Of a DNA stretch of 14,630 bases, positions 1 through 6,313 are shown one piece after another. Under the pieces are notes generated by a model, which was not told the DNA's origin, did not search any database, and saw nothing but the letters and a program-made list of their open reading frames with translations. The stretch is from an uncultured Romboutsia sp. (lineage in GTDB: Bacteria > Bacillota > Clostridia > Peptostreptococcales > Peptostreptococcaceae): assembly GCA_937880075.1 (NCBI GenBank), contig CALFLM010000056.1:1-14630 (forward strand), in the 5' to 3' direction. Every line of letters begins with the position of its first letter. The first letter of the stretch is position 1. The translations under genes and the position numbers were made by a program.

Positions 1-138
1 TTCTTTATTAATTTCTGAAGATACTGTATTTTCCTCAATTTGTTCATCACTTATTTTTGTATTATCTGTATTTGAGCAAGCAACTAAGTTTAAACTCATT
101 ATGCACATAACCAATACAGTTAATTTACGTCTTATCAT
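1..138 (-). CDS. Lipoprotein, N-terminal 46 residues only (partial)
   Basis: Reading the minus strand from an ATG at 138-136, 46 codons stay open to the window edge. The start is preceded by a strong ribosome-binding site (GGAGGGG, six bases upstream). The N-terminus is a typical lipoprotein signal peptide: positive start (MIRRK), a hydrophobic stretch of about 13 residues, then the lipobox LVAC with Cys21 as the expected lipidated residue. After it comes a polar Asn/Thr/Glu-rich linker, as is usual for a surface-tethered protein. The functional domain lies outside the window, so nothing can be said about its role; substrate-binding protein, enzyme and structural lipoprotein are all possible. 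I am confident of the signal peptide and start, not of any function. Confidence 0.85.
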   Translation of the reverse strand, partial: MIRRKLTVLVMCIMSLNLVACSNTDNTKISDEQIEENTVSSEINKE

Positions 139-169
139 ATTTCCCCTCCATGTATTAAAACTTAAACTT

Positions 170-200
170 ATTATAACATCAAATACCATAAAATACCATA
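170..200 (-). promoter_or_regulatory. Promoter of the left-edge lipoprotein with a 10-bp tandem repeat
   Basis: A perfect TATAAT (minus strand, 175-170) lies 31 bases upstream of the lipoprotein ATG. No good -35 hexamer is found at 16-18 bp spacing; instead that position is occupied by two exact tandem copies of a 10-mer (plus-strand AAATACCATA at 181-190 and 191-200). Direct repeats one helical turn apart replacing a -35 are typical of sites for an activator such as an OmpR-type response regulator. The regulator is unknown. Confidence 0.5.
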
Positions 201-336
201 AAGATAGATGTATGCTAAAACAGATATTTATATATATCCATAAAATTTACATAGTATTATATAGTAATTATGAATTAAATATCTTACTGTATTAGTTAAA
301 TTATTTATATTTATATAAATCATAAAATAAAATTAT

Positions 337-969
337 TTATTTTACAGATACATATTTATTATCTTTTATATAAAATCTCCATAAATAATTTTTAGCTTCC
401 TCAGCATAATCTATATTTATTCTTTTAGATTCAACTACTTCAAAATCATTATCAGCAAATACTTTTTCTCCATTTTCATCTATGTAAAAATCACTTATAT
501 AAAGATCACTATCTAGTAAATACTTACTATTAAAACTTCTATCTATTTCTAGTGCCATACAAAGCTTTCCAGGACCATTTGTTATGTTTTTCTTTTGATA
601 ATTAGTTAATTTATCATAATCTTTTTTATATCTATTAAATGATATTTTATCAAATCCTATTATAGGCTCTACTGCCCTTATTAACACACATTCTGGTACA
701 TTTTCAACATTGGCTGATATATTTAGGCAATGATACATCCCGTATATCAAATATACATATATATGACCACCTTCTAAATATAATGGCTTTGTTCTGTCAG
801 TTTTTTTATCATTATATACATGTGCTGCTTTATCTTTTATTCCCATGTATCCTTCTGTTTCAACTATTTTAGTTACAACTTGAATATTATCATATTCTCT
901 TATTAAAAACTTTCCAAGTATATTTTTAGCTACATAAAGTCCATCATTTTGAAAAAAATTCTTGTCCAA
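337..969 (-). CDS. mpg: DNA-3-methyladenine glycosylase, AAG/MPG family
   Basis: A 210-residue monofunctional DNA glycosylase of the alkyladenine (AAG/MPG) family, which excises 3-methyladenine, hypoxanthine and related damaged purines to start base-excision repair in the cytoplasm. The family signature is intact: VETEGYMG at 36-43, with Glu39 in the place of the catalytic glutamate of human AAG; AAH at 48-50; IYGMYHCLNIS at 75-85, with the base-stacking tyrosine and conserved Asn83; LIRAVEP at 96-102; and NGPGKLCMAL at 131-140. The length of about 200 residues is normal for the bacterial family, so the gene is complete. The start is TTG at 969-967, chosen because GAGGTGATAA sits just upstream and the family N-terminus (LYVAKNILGKFL) follows closely. 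It is a single-gene unit on the minus strand; no clear terminator follows, only A+T-rich sequence between 296 and 336. Confidence 0.93.
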   Translation of the reverse strand: MDKNFFQNDGLYVAKNILGKFLIREYDNIQVVTKIVETEGYMGIKDKAAHVYNDKKTDRTKPLYLEGGHIYVYLIYGMYHCLNISANVENVPECVLIRAVEPIIGFDKISFNRYKKDYDKLTNYQKKNITNGPGKLCMALEIDRSFNSKYLLDSDLYISDFYIDENGEKVFADNDFEVVESKRINIDYAEEAKNYLWRFYIKDNKYVSVK

Positions 970-1010
970 ATTATCACCTCTAATAAATGCTATATTATTG
1001 TATATGAAAT

Positions 1011-1039
1011 ATTATATCCTAAAGCTATAATCTATATAA
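1011..1039 (-). promoter_or_regulatory. Possible promoter of the DNA glycosylase gene
   Basis: TATAAT on the minus strand (1016-1011) lies 41 bases upstream of the TTG start. The best -35 is a weak TTTATA (1040-1035) with 18-bp spacing. It directly abuts the dispersed repeat that begins at about 1038, so the repeat has landed at the promoter's upstream edge. Confidence 0.35.
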
Positions 1040-1107
1040 ATTCGCTTCACTTAAGCGATGTGTCGGTAAAACACTTTAAGCAATGTGTTGGCGAATCATT
1101 TCAAAAT
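1038..1107 (+). repeat. Dispersed intergenic repeat, copy 1 (short form)
   Basis: A 70-bp block, more G+C rich than its surroundings. It begins AAATTCGCTTCACT and ends GGCGAATCATTTCAAAAT, and carries the module AGCGATGTGTCGG. The first part folds as TCGCTT-cactt-AAGCGA. Both ends match those of copy 5 (13592-13521, read on the minus strand), while the middle differs. It separates the glycosylase promoter from the oad terminator. A spurious plus-strand open frame crosses it. Confidence 0.7.
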
Positions 1108-1150
1108 ATCACAGTTTCATTATATGTAAAAAATTATAATAAATCTACAA

Positions 1151-1183
1151 AATAAAAGCTACCCTAATTGGATAGCTTTTATT
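1151..1183 (-). terminator. Rho-independent terminator of the oad operon
   Basis: Arms 1151-1164 and 1170-1183 pair over 14 bp with a 5-base loop. The single imperfection is a U-G wobble when read on the minus strand and a C-A mismatch on the plus strand, so it is built for minus-strand transcription. A run of U follows in that direction. It sits 3 bases after the oadB stop codon. Confidence 0.9.
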
Positions 1184-1185
1184 TT

Positions 1186-2316
1186 CTACATAAAGAATTT
1201 AAGAAGTATTCCTGCAACTACTGCAGAACCTATAACACCAGAAACATTTGGCCCCATTGCATGCATAAGTAAGAAGTTTGATGGATTTTCTTCTTGCCCA
1301 ATCTTTTGAACAACTCTTGCCGCCATAGGAACTGCTGAAACTCCAGCTGCACCTATCATTGGATTTACTTTACCACCAGTTGCCTTACACATAATTTTTC
1401 CAAATAATACTCCTGATGCAGTACCTACAGCAAATGCCACAAGACCCATAGCTGTAACTCCTAAAGTTTGAACTGTTAAGAAAGTTTCTGCATTAGCAGT
1501 TGCACCTACTGTAAGACCTAAAAATATTGTTATTATATACATTAATGAATTTTGTGCTGTTTCAACTAACTTTGGAACTACTCCACTTTCTTTTAGTAAG
1601 TTACCAAACATTAACATTCCTATAAGTGGTGCCGCTGTAGGTAAAAGTCCTATAACTATTATCATAGCAACTATCGGAAATACTATTTTTTCAGTTTTTG
1701 AAACTGGTCTTAATTGTTCCATTTTTATAGCTCTTTCTTCTTTAGTTGTAAGTGCTCTTATTATTGGTGGTTGTATAACTGGAACTAAAGCCATATATGA
1801 ATATGCTGCAAGTGCTATAGTTCCTAGCATATGTGGTGCTAGTTTTGATGTTAACTGTATTGCAGTTGGTCCATCAGCCCCACCTATTATACCTATTGAA
1901 GCTGCTTCAAGTCCATTAAATCCAAGTAATATTGCTCCTAAAAATGCAAAGAATATACCAAATTGAGCTGCTGCTCCAAGTAGCATTGTTTTAGGATTTG
2001 CAATCATTGGACCAAAGTCTGTACTTGCCCCTATACATAAGAAAATTAATGGTGGGAAAATACCTAATTTAACACCTTGATATAAATAATATAAAAGCCC
2101 ACCTATTTCACCATCAGTTGGAGCTTTCATTAAATCTGCTCCTGGCATATTTGCAAGTAACATACCTACTGAAATTGGTATTAATAAGTATGGTTCATAT
2201 CCTTTTTTTATAGCCAAGTATAAAAATACACAAGCTATTAATATCATTATTATACTTTTAATTCCCATATTAGCAAAACCTGACTCTAATATGAAACTAC
2301 TTATCATCTCTCCCAT
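1186..2316 (-). CDS. oadB: Na+-translocating oxaloacetate decarboxylase, beta (membrane) subunit
   Basis: A 376-residue integral membrane protein of the OadB/GcdB/MmdB family. This subunit removes CO2 from carboxybiotin and couples that to Na+ export. The family hallmarks are intact: a long run of hydrophobic helices, FPPLIFLCIGASTDFGP at 87-103, and IIGGADGPTA at 143-152, where Asp148 matches the essential Na+-site aspartate of the Klebsiella protein. Near the C-terminus, MGPNVSGVIGSAV (354-366) holds the conserved Asn and Ser of the second ion-site helix. Length and N-terminus are normal for the family. The ATG has a GGGGGA ribosome-binding site nine bases upstream. It is the last gene of the operon, 25 bases after the biotin-carrier gene, and is followed by a strong terminator. 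The beta subunit alone does not tell substrates apart; the oadA gene upstream points to oxaloacetate, not methylmalonyl-CoA or glutaconyl-CoA. Confidence 0.95.
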   Translation of the reverse strand: MGEMISSFILESGFANMGIKSIIMILIACVFLYLAIKKGYEPYLLIPISVGMLLANMPGADLMKAPTDGEIGGLLYYLYQGVKLGIFPPLIFLCIGASTDFGPMIANPKTMLLGAAAQFGIFFAFLGAILLGFNGLEAASIGIIGGADGPTAIQLTSKLAPHMLGTIALAAYSYMALVPVIQPPIIRALTTKEERAIKMEQLRPVSKTEKIVFPIVAMIIVIGLLPTAAPLIGMLMFGNLLKESGVVPKLVETAQNSLMYIITIFLGLTVGATANAETFLTVQTLGVTAMGLVAFAVGTASGVLFGKIMCKATGGKVNPMIGAAGVSAVPMAARVVQKIGQEENPSNFLLMHAMGPNVSGVIGSAVVAGILLKFFM

Positions 2317-2341
2317 AGTAAAATCCCCCTTAACCTATAGA

Positions 2342-2707
2342 CTAAGCCATTTTAAGTAGTGTATCACCTGGATTTACATTTTGACCTTTATCTACAGATA
2401 TAGCTATTACAACTCCATCATGAGGTGCTACTATTTCATTTTCCATTTTCATAGCTTCAAGTATAGCTAGAACCTGACCTTTTTTAACATTATCTCCATC
2501 TTTTACTAATACATTTGTTATTGTTCCAGGCATTGGAGCATTTATAGATTCCCCACACCCACTTACTGTTTTTGGATCTTCTTTTTTAACTTCTGGTTTA
2601 GTTTCAACTTTAGGTGTAGGTTCTACACTTTGACTTAGGTTTACTTCTTCTATTTCCACTTCGTATACTTTTCCATTTAATTTTATATGATATGTTTTAG
2701 AACTCAT
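2342..2707 (-). CDS. Biotin carboxyl carrier protein of the decarboxylase
   Basis: A 121-residue biotin carrier. Residues 1-22 form a short beta-rich N-terminal segment (YHIKLNGKVYEVEIEE), 25-50 a Pro/Lys/Glu/Thr-rich flexible linker, and 51-121 a biotinyl-lipoyl domain. The biotin attachment motif EAMKMEN is at 84-90, so Lys87 is the expected biotinylated residue, and the hairpin prolines and glycines of the domain (INAPMPGTI at 55-63, KKGQ at 75-78) are present. It carries CO2 from the OadA carboxyltransferase site to OadB in the membrane. In Klebsiella this domain is fused to the OadA C-terminus; here it is a separate gene, a layout common in Clostridia. It lies 96 bases after oadG and 25 before oadB. 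Its ribosome-binding site, GGGGGATTTT, is nearly the same as that of oadB. Confidence 0.95.
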   Translation of the reverse strand: MSSKTYHIKLNGKVYEVEIEEVNLSQSVEPTPKVETKPEVKKEDPKTVSGCGESINAPMPGTITNVLVKDGDNVKKGQVLAILEAMKMENEIVAPHDGVVIAISVDKGQNVNPGDTLLKMA

Positions 2708-2803
2708 TTTAAAATCCCCCTATGCTTTGATTTATTTATTAAAATTTATTTTAATCTTTAAAGTATCTATCATATTAGTTTTGATTTCAATATTGTAAAT
2801 TCA

Positions 2804-3124
2804 CTATGATATTCTTGTTATTCTCTTTATATGAAGATTTGGATTAAGCTTACCGTCTCCTGCCATTATAGATGCTGATAATGCTACTACTATTTTTTCT
2901 TCTTCATCAATTTCAAAATTATCTTCTACCGAATAATTTTTAATGTTATTAACAGTATTTTTTGGTGTATTGTTAACATTATTTACTTTTATAGAATTTT
3001 CATTTTTAAAGATATATTTAAATAAACTAAGTACACCTGAAATTACTAATAGTATTATAAATACCATTACCATGCTTGATATTGTTATATATAAAGCTTG
3101 CATTAAATTTAAATTTTCACCCAT
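2804..3124 (-). CDS. oadG: Oxaloacetate decarboxylase gamma subunit, OadG family
   Basis: A 106-residue single-span membrane protein. A helix at about 10-36 (ALYITISSMVMVFIILLVIS) is followed by a polar Asn/Lys-rich linker (40-70) and a C-terminal segment (EEEKIVVALSASIMAGDGK, then HIKRITRI) that is typical of OadG proteins in Firmicutes. OadG anchors and assembles the alpha and beta subunits and speeds decarboxylation. The sequence is short and poorly conserved in the family, so the call rests on topology, the C-terminal pattern and position: 15 bases after oadA and upstream of the biotin carrier. The ATG has AGGTGATAAT directly upstream. The 96-base gap after it contains only a weak A+T hairpin at 2738-2755, which could be an RNA processing or stability point but is not a convincing terminator. 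Confidence 0.85.
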   Translation of the reverse strand: MGENLNLMQALYITISSMVMVFIILLVISGVLSLFKYIFKNENSIKVNNVNNTPKNTVNNIKNYSVEDNFEIDEEEKIVVALSASIMAGDGKLNPNLHIKRITRIS

Positions 3125-3139
3125 ATTATCACCTATTTT

Positions 3140-4537
3140 CTACATAGTTACATTTATAAATTTAATCTTGTTATCATCTTCTTTTTCTACTGGCTTTTTA
3201 TTATATTTATTTTCTAAAAACTTAGGAGCAACTTGTGGAAATAGCGCCATAGCTAATACGTCTTCATCATTTTTAGCTAAGTCCCCTGCTTCTTTTTTCA
3301 TTTTTTCAAATTCAGGATCTATTAAATCTGCTGGTCTTACAGTTATTACCTCTTCATCTCCTATTATTTTTTTTCTAAATTCATCACTTATCGGTGCTGG
3401 AGATTTACCATAGTTACCTCTTAAATAGTCTTTTATCTCCTTTGGAACTAATTTATATCTTACTCCTGTTAATACGTTAAATAAAGCTTGAGTACCAACC
3501 ATTTGACTCATTGGTGTAACAAGTGGTGGATATCCTAGGTCTTTTCTAACTCTAGGAACTTCTTTTAAAACATCTTCATATTTTTCTTCCGCATTTTGCT
3601 GTTTTAATTGTGATAAAAGATTAGATAGCATACCTCCTGGTACTTGGTATTTTAATGTTTGTGGTTCTGTTAATAGTACTTTGGGATTTAATATTTTATC
3701 AGCCATATATTTATCTCTTATTGGTTTGAAATGTTCTGCGACTTGTAATAATTTTTCCATATCAAGACCTGGATTTCTTTCCATTTCAGAAAATGTTAAT
3801 GAAAGTGATTCTGTTGGGGGCTGACTTGTTCCACCACTAAATGGCGATATTGCTGTATCTATTATATCAACACCTGCTTCAACAGCCTTCATATATATCA
3901 TATCTGCGATTCCACCTGTACAGTGGGTATGAAGATTTATAGGAATGTCTGTCATTTCTTTTATACGTTTTACTAAATCATAAGCTTTATACGGAGTTAA
4001 ACCCCCTGCCATATCTTTTATACATATCGAATCTGCTCCCATAGACTCCATAGTTTTTATTAATTCTAAGTAATACTCGGGTGTGTGTATTGGACTTGTT
4101 GTATATGATATTGCACATTGACAGTGGCCATTGTATTTTTTTATAGCATTAATTGATGCTTCTAAGTTTCTGACATCGTTTAGTGCATCAAATACTCTTA
4201 TTATATCTATACCATTTTTTATAGATAATTCAATAAATTTTTCTACAGTATCATCTGCATAGTTTCTATATCCTAACAAGTTTTGACCTCTTAGAAGCAT
4301 TTGAAGTTTAGTATTTTTAACATGCTTTCTTATAAGTCTTAATCTTTCCCATGGGTCTTCATTTAAAAAGCGTATACATGCATCAAATGTAGCTCCACCC
4401 CAAACTTCCATTGCATAATATCCTACTTGGTCCATAGTTTCAAGTATTGGTATTATCTCATCGGTTTTTAGCCTTGTTGCTATTAATGATTGGTGTCCAT
4501 CCCTTAATGCAGTTTCTGTTATCTTTAATTTTTTCAT
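3140..4537 (-). CDS. oadA: Oxaloacetate decarboxylase alpha subunit (carboxyltransferase)
   Basis: A 465-residue biotin-dependent carboxyltransferase of the OadA/pyruvate carboxylase subunit B family, which moves the carboxyl group of oxaloacetate to biotin and leaves pyruvate. Residues 1-300 are the TIM-barrel (DRE-TIM) domain: ETALRDGHQS at 8-17 with Asp13; IKDMAG at 173-178 with the expected carbamylated or metal-bridging Lys174; LHTHCTGG at 202-209 with metal ligands His203 and His205. The region from about 300 on is the conserved C-terminal carboxylase domain, ending in a charged tail. No biotin domain is fused; it is encoded separately two genes downstream. There is no biotin carboxylase gene nearby and OadB follows, so decarboxylation with Na+ export is far more likely than pyruvate carboxylation. 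Translation starts at ATG 4537 with AGGGGGAAAA upstream. First gene of the operon. Confidence 0.95.
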   Translation of the reverse strand: MKKLKITETALRDGHQSLIATRLKTDEIIPILETMDQVGYYAMEVWGGATFDACIRFLNEDPWERLRLIRKHVKNTKLQMLLRGQNLLGYRNYADDTVEKFIELSIKNGIDIIRVFDALNDVRNLEASINAIKKYNGHCQCAISYTTSPIHTPEYYLELIKTMESMGADSICIKDMAGGLTPYKAYDLVKRIKEMTDIPINLHTHCTGGIADMIYMKAVEAGVDIIDTAISPFSGGTSQPPTESLSLTFSEMERNPGLDMEKLLQVAEHFKPIRDKYMADKILNPKVLLTEPQTLKYQVPGGMLSNLLSQLKQQNAEEKYEDVLKEVPRVRKDLGYPPLVTPMSQMVGTQALFNVLTGVRYKLVPKEIKDYLRGNYGKSPAPISDEFRKKIIGDEEVITVRPADLIDPEFEKMKKEAGDLAKNDEDVLAMALFPQVAPKFLENKYNKKPVEKEDDNKIKFINVTM

Positions 4538-4573
4538 AAATTGATTTTCCCCCTATCAAGTTTATGTTTTTAA

Positions 4574-4602
4574 ATTATACTATAAATGTATTAATATAAA
4601 TT
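4574..4602 (-). promoter_or_regulatory. Promoter of the oad operon
   Basis: A perfect minus-strand TATAAT (4579-4574) lies 36 bases upstream of the oadA start, leaving a short leader that holds the AGGGGGA ribosome-binding site. The hexamer at the 17-bp spacing (AATTTA) is a poor -35, which may mean the promoter depends on an activator. I see no palindrome next to it. Confidence 0.5.
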
Positions 4603-4653
4603 AGATGTTATGATTGTGATATTATTAAAAGTTTAGTTTTTAAATTTAACAAA

Positions 4654-4750
4654 TTTTTGAGCAACGGATGTATCCGTAGCGTGAGCAAGTATATATCGTT
4701 GGCGAAATTAAGTACTTCGCCGACACATCGCTCAAGCAAAGCGAATTTTT
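4654..4750 (-). repeat. Dispersed intergenic repeat, copy 2 (long form)
   Basis: A 97-bp block in minus orientation. Read on the minus strand it begins AAAATTCGCTTTGCTTGAGC, continues with GATGTGTCGGCGAA and GCCAACGATATATACTTGC, and ends CGGATACATCCGTTGCTC. Three hairpins can form: TCGCT/AGCGA, GGCGAA/TTCGCC and ACGGAT/ATCCGT. It aligns along its whole length with copy 4 (13271-13370) with many scattered substitutions. It sits upstream of the oad promoter and downstream of the lipoprotein terminator. Confidence 0.75.
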
Positions 4751-4770
4751 TATTATTTAAATTAAGTAAA

Positions 4771-4803
4771 AAAGCCTACAAAAACTTTATTTTTATAGGC
4801 TTT
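4771..4803 (-). terminator. Rho-independent terminator of the lipoprotein gene
   Basis: Arms 4771-4784 and 4790-4803 pair over 14 bp with a 5-base loop. The one non-Watson-Crick pair is a G-U wobble on the minus strand and a C-A mismatch on the plus strand. Six U follow on the minus strand. It lies about 50 bases after the stop codon at 4855. Confidence 0.88.
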
Positions 4804-4854
4804 CTTATATATTTATTTTTTAATCAAATCTAAAAATTATATCGATAAATGTAT

Positions 4855-5505
4855 CTATTTTTTAGTATTTGTGTTGTTCATTGTGCCTGGGTTTTTCATT
4901 GCATTTGGCTCTATTCCTAGAGCTTTATTCATTTCTTCTAATAAATTGTTAAAATCAGACTTTGTTTCATCCTTTATTCTTGTAGCTTCATCAACTGCTT
5001 TTATAAATTCATTTTGTGATTTATCATGTATATCTTTAGGTAGATTATCTAAATTCTTTAATCTAGCATCTATATTTGATATAGTTTTTTCACCTTCAGC
5101 TATTAACTTTTCATTCATATCTTTTATTTTTGTATCTTCTGTTTTTCCATCATTTTTTAAATCATCAACAAATGTTTGTATTTTGTCTCTTGAATCTTTA
5201 TATGCAGCTTTTAACTCTTCCACGTATTTTTCATTTCCTGGGTATTTGTTAGTTTTGTAATACTCAGTTACAGTTTCTGGTGTTTCGTACATTTTATACA
5301 TACTTAAATCACCAAGGTTGTCTCCATAGAATCTAGAATATTTTTCTACGTAATCATTATTTGCGTTATTTGTAGTATTTGCAGTATTTTGTTTTGTTGT
5401 AGTTTTGGCACCATTTGCTGGTGTAGTTTCTTTTTTGTTGCAGGCTACCATTGATAATGATAATGCTAATGATAACCCTGCTACTACAATTTTATTTGCT
5501 TTCAT
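4855..5505 (-). CDS. Lipoprotein of unknown function, 216 residues
   Basis: The frame is open from 5553, but the real start is the ATG at 5505-5503: it has AGGAGGAAATTT directly upstream and begins a clean signal peptide (MKANKIVVAG, then a Leu/Ser/Ala-rich core) ending in the lipobox SMVAC with Cys22. A Thr/Asn/Ala-rich linker (about 25-50) leads to a highly charged, probably alpha-helical domain (about 55-200) rich in Lys, Asp and Glu (for example KDSRDKIQTFVDDLKNDGK), without Cys or Trp and with a low-complexity Asn/Thr tail. The mature protein should be tethered outside the membrane. I do not recognise the family; the helical, charged character would fit a surface or spore/sporulation-linked lipoprotein, but nothing in the sequence shows this. 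It is a single-gene unit with terminators on both sides. Confidence 0.85.
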   Translation of the reverse strand: MKANKIVVAGLSLALSLSMVACNKKETTPANGAKTTTKQNTANTTNNANNDYVEKYSRFYGDNLGDLSMYKMYETPETVTEYYKTNKYPGNEKYVEELKAAYKDSRDKIQTFVDDLKNDGKTEDTKIKDMNEKLIAEGEKTISNIDARLKNLDNLPKDIHDKSQNEFIKAVDEATRIKDETKSDFNNLLEEMNKALGIEPNAMKNPGTMNNTNTKK

Positions 5506-5579
5506 AAATTTCCTCCTATCTAAATTTGTCCTCAATAGTATTTGTAAATTCAATAAATATATTCTTAATAAATAAAAAA

Positions 5580-5602
5580 TGAACTCTAGTATACAGAGTT
5601 CA
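5580..5602. terminator. Bidirectional-looking hairpin terminator
   Basis: A perfect 8-bp stem (TGAACTCT at 5580-5587, AGAGTTCA at 5595-5602, 7-base loop), with an A-run before it and a T-run after it, so it can act on either strand. It lies just upstream of the lipoprotein gene, with no credible minus-strand gene ending into it; it may be left over from a lost gene in 5603-6115 or insulate the lipoprotein promoter. Confidence 0.7.
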
Positions 5603-5996
5603 CTTTTTGTTTAAATTATCTAGTGTATCCTATAATTTAACCTTTAATAAAGGACTATATTGATATATCTATATTTTTTTACCACACCTTTTGCATTTTT
5701 ATTCTTTATTCAGTTTTTAAGTTCATTGCTATTACAAATATATTTCCTAAATCTTATTCATTAGCTATTTTATTTATATCCCCTTTTACTATAGGAGTAT
5801 AAACTTTATAAATTACATATTCATTGTGTAAACTTTATGTTTTTCTAAAGTAAAATAAGTTAAACATTGGCTCTATTCTAGCACTTATACCAAGTATTGT
5901 TGGTATAGATTCTATTTATGATATCGTAAGAAGTTTCATATTCATTGGTAAAAAGTTATGATTGTTTTACTGATTCATTTAACGGCATTTATTATT

Positions 5997-6050
5997 TCAT
6001 TTTTTACCAAAAACTTCATAAGTTTCTTCTCTTTTTTCAAGCTTTATCAT
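5997..6050 (-). other. 17-codon frame with a good ribosome-binding site; gene remnant or leader peptide
   Basis: AGAGGTG lies five bases upstream of an ATG at 6050-6048. The frame encodes MIKLEKREETYEVFGKK and stops with TGA. The peptide looks like the N-terminus of an ordinary soluble protein. After the stop the same frame is interrupted repeatedly down to about 5640. It could be the head of a decayed gene or an expressed micro-peptide; I cannot name a parent family. Confidence 0.3.
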
Positions 6051-6119
6051 AAACACACCTCTTAGAAGCATATTTGTCAAACTATACTGTATTATTGTAT
6101 TCTTTTAAAATCCACTCTG

Positions 6120-6135
6120 ACACAATATATTGTGT
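6120..6135. promoter_or_regulatory. 16-bp perfect palindrome, operator-like
   Basis: ACACAATATATTGTGT is a perfect inverted repeat without a spacer, followed by a run of six T. It lies about 70 bases upstream of the 17-codon frame, where an operator of a lost minus-strand gene could be. It is A+T-rich, so chance is a real alternative. Confidence 0.3.
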
Positions 6136-6271
6136 TTTTTAAATCTTAATTTTATATAAAAATACAACATATTTAATTTAAATAAAATGTAAATTCGGCA
6201 TAATTTAAAATAACGTTAACTTATTTATTTTATTACAAATTTGATTTTTGATAATTTTATCCTAAATAAAA

Positions 6272-6309
6272 ACTAAGGGCTACTTATTTTATTAAAAGTA
6301 GCCCTTAGT
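6272..6309 (-). terminator. Strong terminator of the mprF-hydrolase operon
   Basis: A perfect 14-bp stem with a G+C core (ACTAAGGGCTACTT at 6272-6285, its complement at 6296-6309; 10-base loop), followed by a U-run on the minus strand. It begins 4 bases after the hydrolase stop codon. Confidence 0.95.
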
Positions 6310-6313
6310 ATAT

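Larger units (their letters stand above)
4538..4854. other. Intergenic region between the lipoprotein gene and oadA
   Basis: 317 bp without a gene. From right to left on the minus strand it holds the terminator of the lipoprotein gene (4771-4803), dispersed repeat copy 2 (4654-4750) and the oad promoter (4574-4602). The stretches 4603-4653 and 4804-4854 are plain A+T-rich sequence. Confidence 0.8.
5603..6271. other. Gene-free 670-bp stretch, possibly a decayed locus
   Basis: No open frame of credible length on either strand. It contains an 8-bp inverted repeat with 6-base loop (TATACCAA at 5886-5893, TTGGTATA at 5900-5907), a well-spaced ribosome-binding site and ATG opening a 17-codon frame (5997-6050, minus), a 16-bp perfect palindrome (6120-6135) and a terminator on its left border. 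That set of leftover signals suggests a gene that has decayed, but in-frame stops are as frequent as expected for random A+T-rich DNA, so coding origin is not shown. Confidence 0.45.

Noticed and set aside
101..295. Plus-strand open frame of 64 codons at the left edge
   Set aside because: It lies antisense to the lipoprotein start and its promoter, has no ribosome-binding site and encodes a random-looking Ile/Tyr/Leu-rich peptide.
949..1155. Plus-strand open frame of 68 codons
   Set aside because: It starts inside the glycosylase gene in antisense and is made mostly of dispersed repeat copy 1; no ribosome-binding site.
1186..2707. Methylmalonyl-CoA or glutaconyl-CoA decarboxylase complex
   Set aside because: Those complexes use an acyl-CoA carboxyltransferase of another family as alpha subunit; here the alpha subunit is of the OadA type.
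3140..4537. Pyruvate carboxylase subunit B instead of OadA
   Set aside because: No biotin carboxylase gene is present and OadG and OadB are in the same operon, so the Na+-pump decarboxylase fits better.
5506..5553. Sixteen extra N-terminal codons on the 216-residue lipoprotein
   Set aside because: The AGGAGG site lies inside this stretch, and the signal peptide begins at the ATG at 5505; an extension would bury the signal peptide.
5854..5961. Plus-strand 35-codon hydrophobic frame (LALIPSIVGIDSIYDIVRS)
   Set aside because: It looks membrane-like but has no start signal, and open runs of this length are expected by chance in DNA this A+T-rich.
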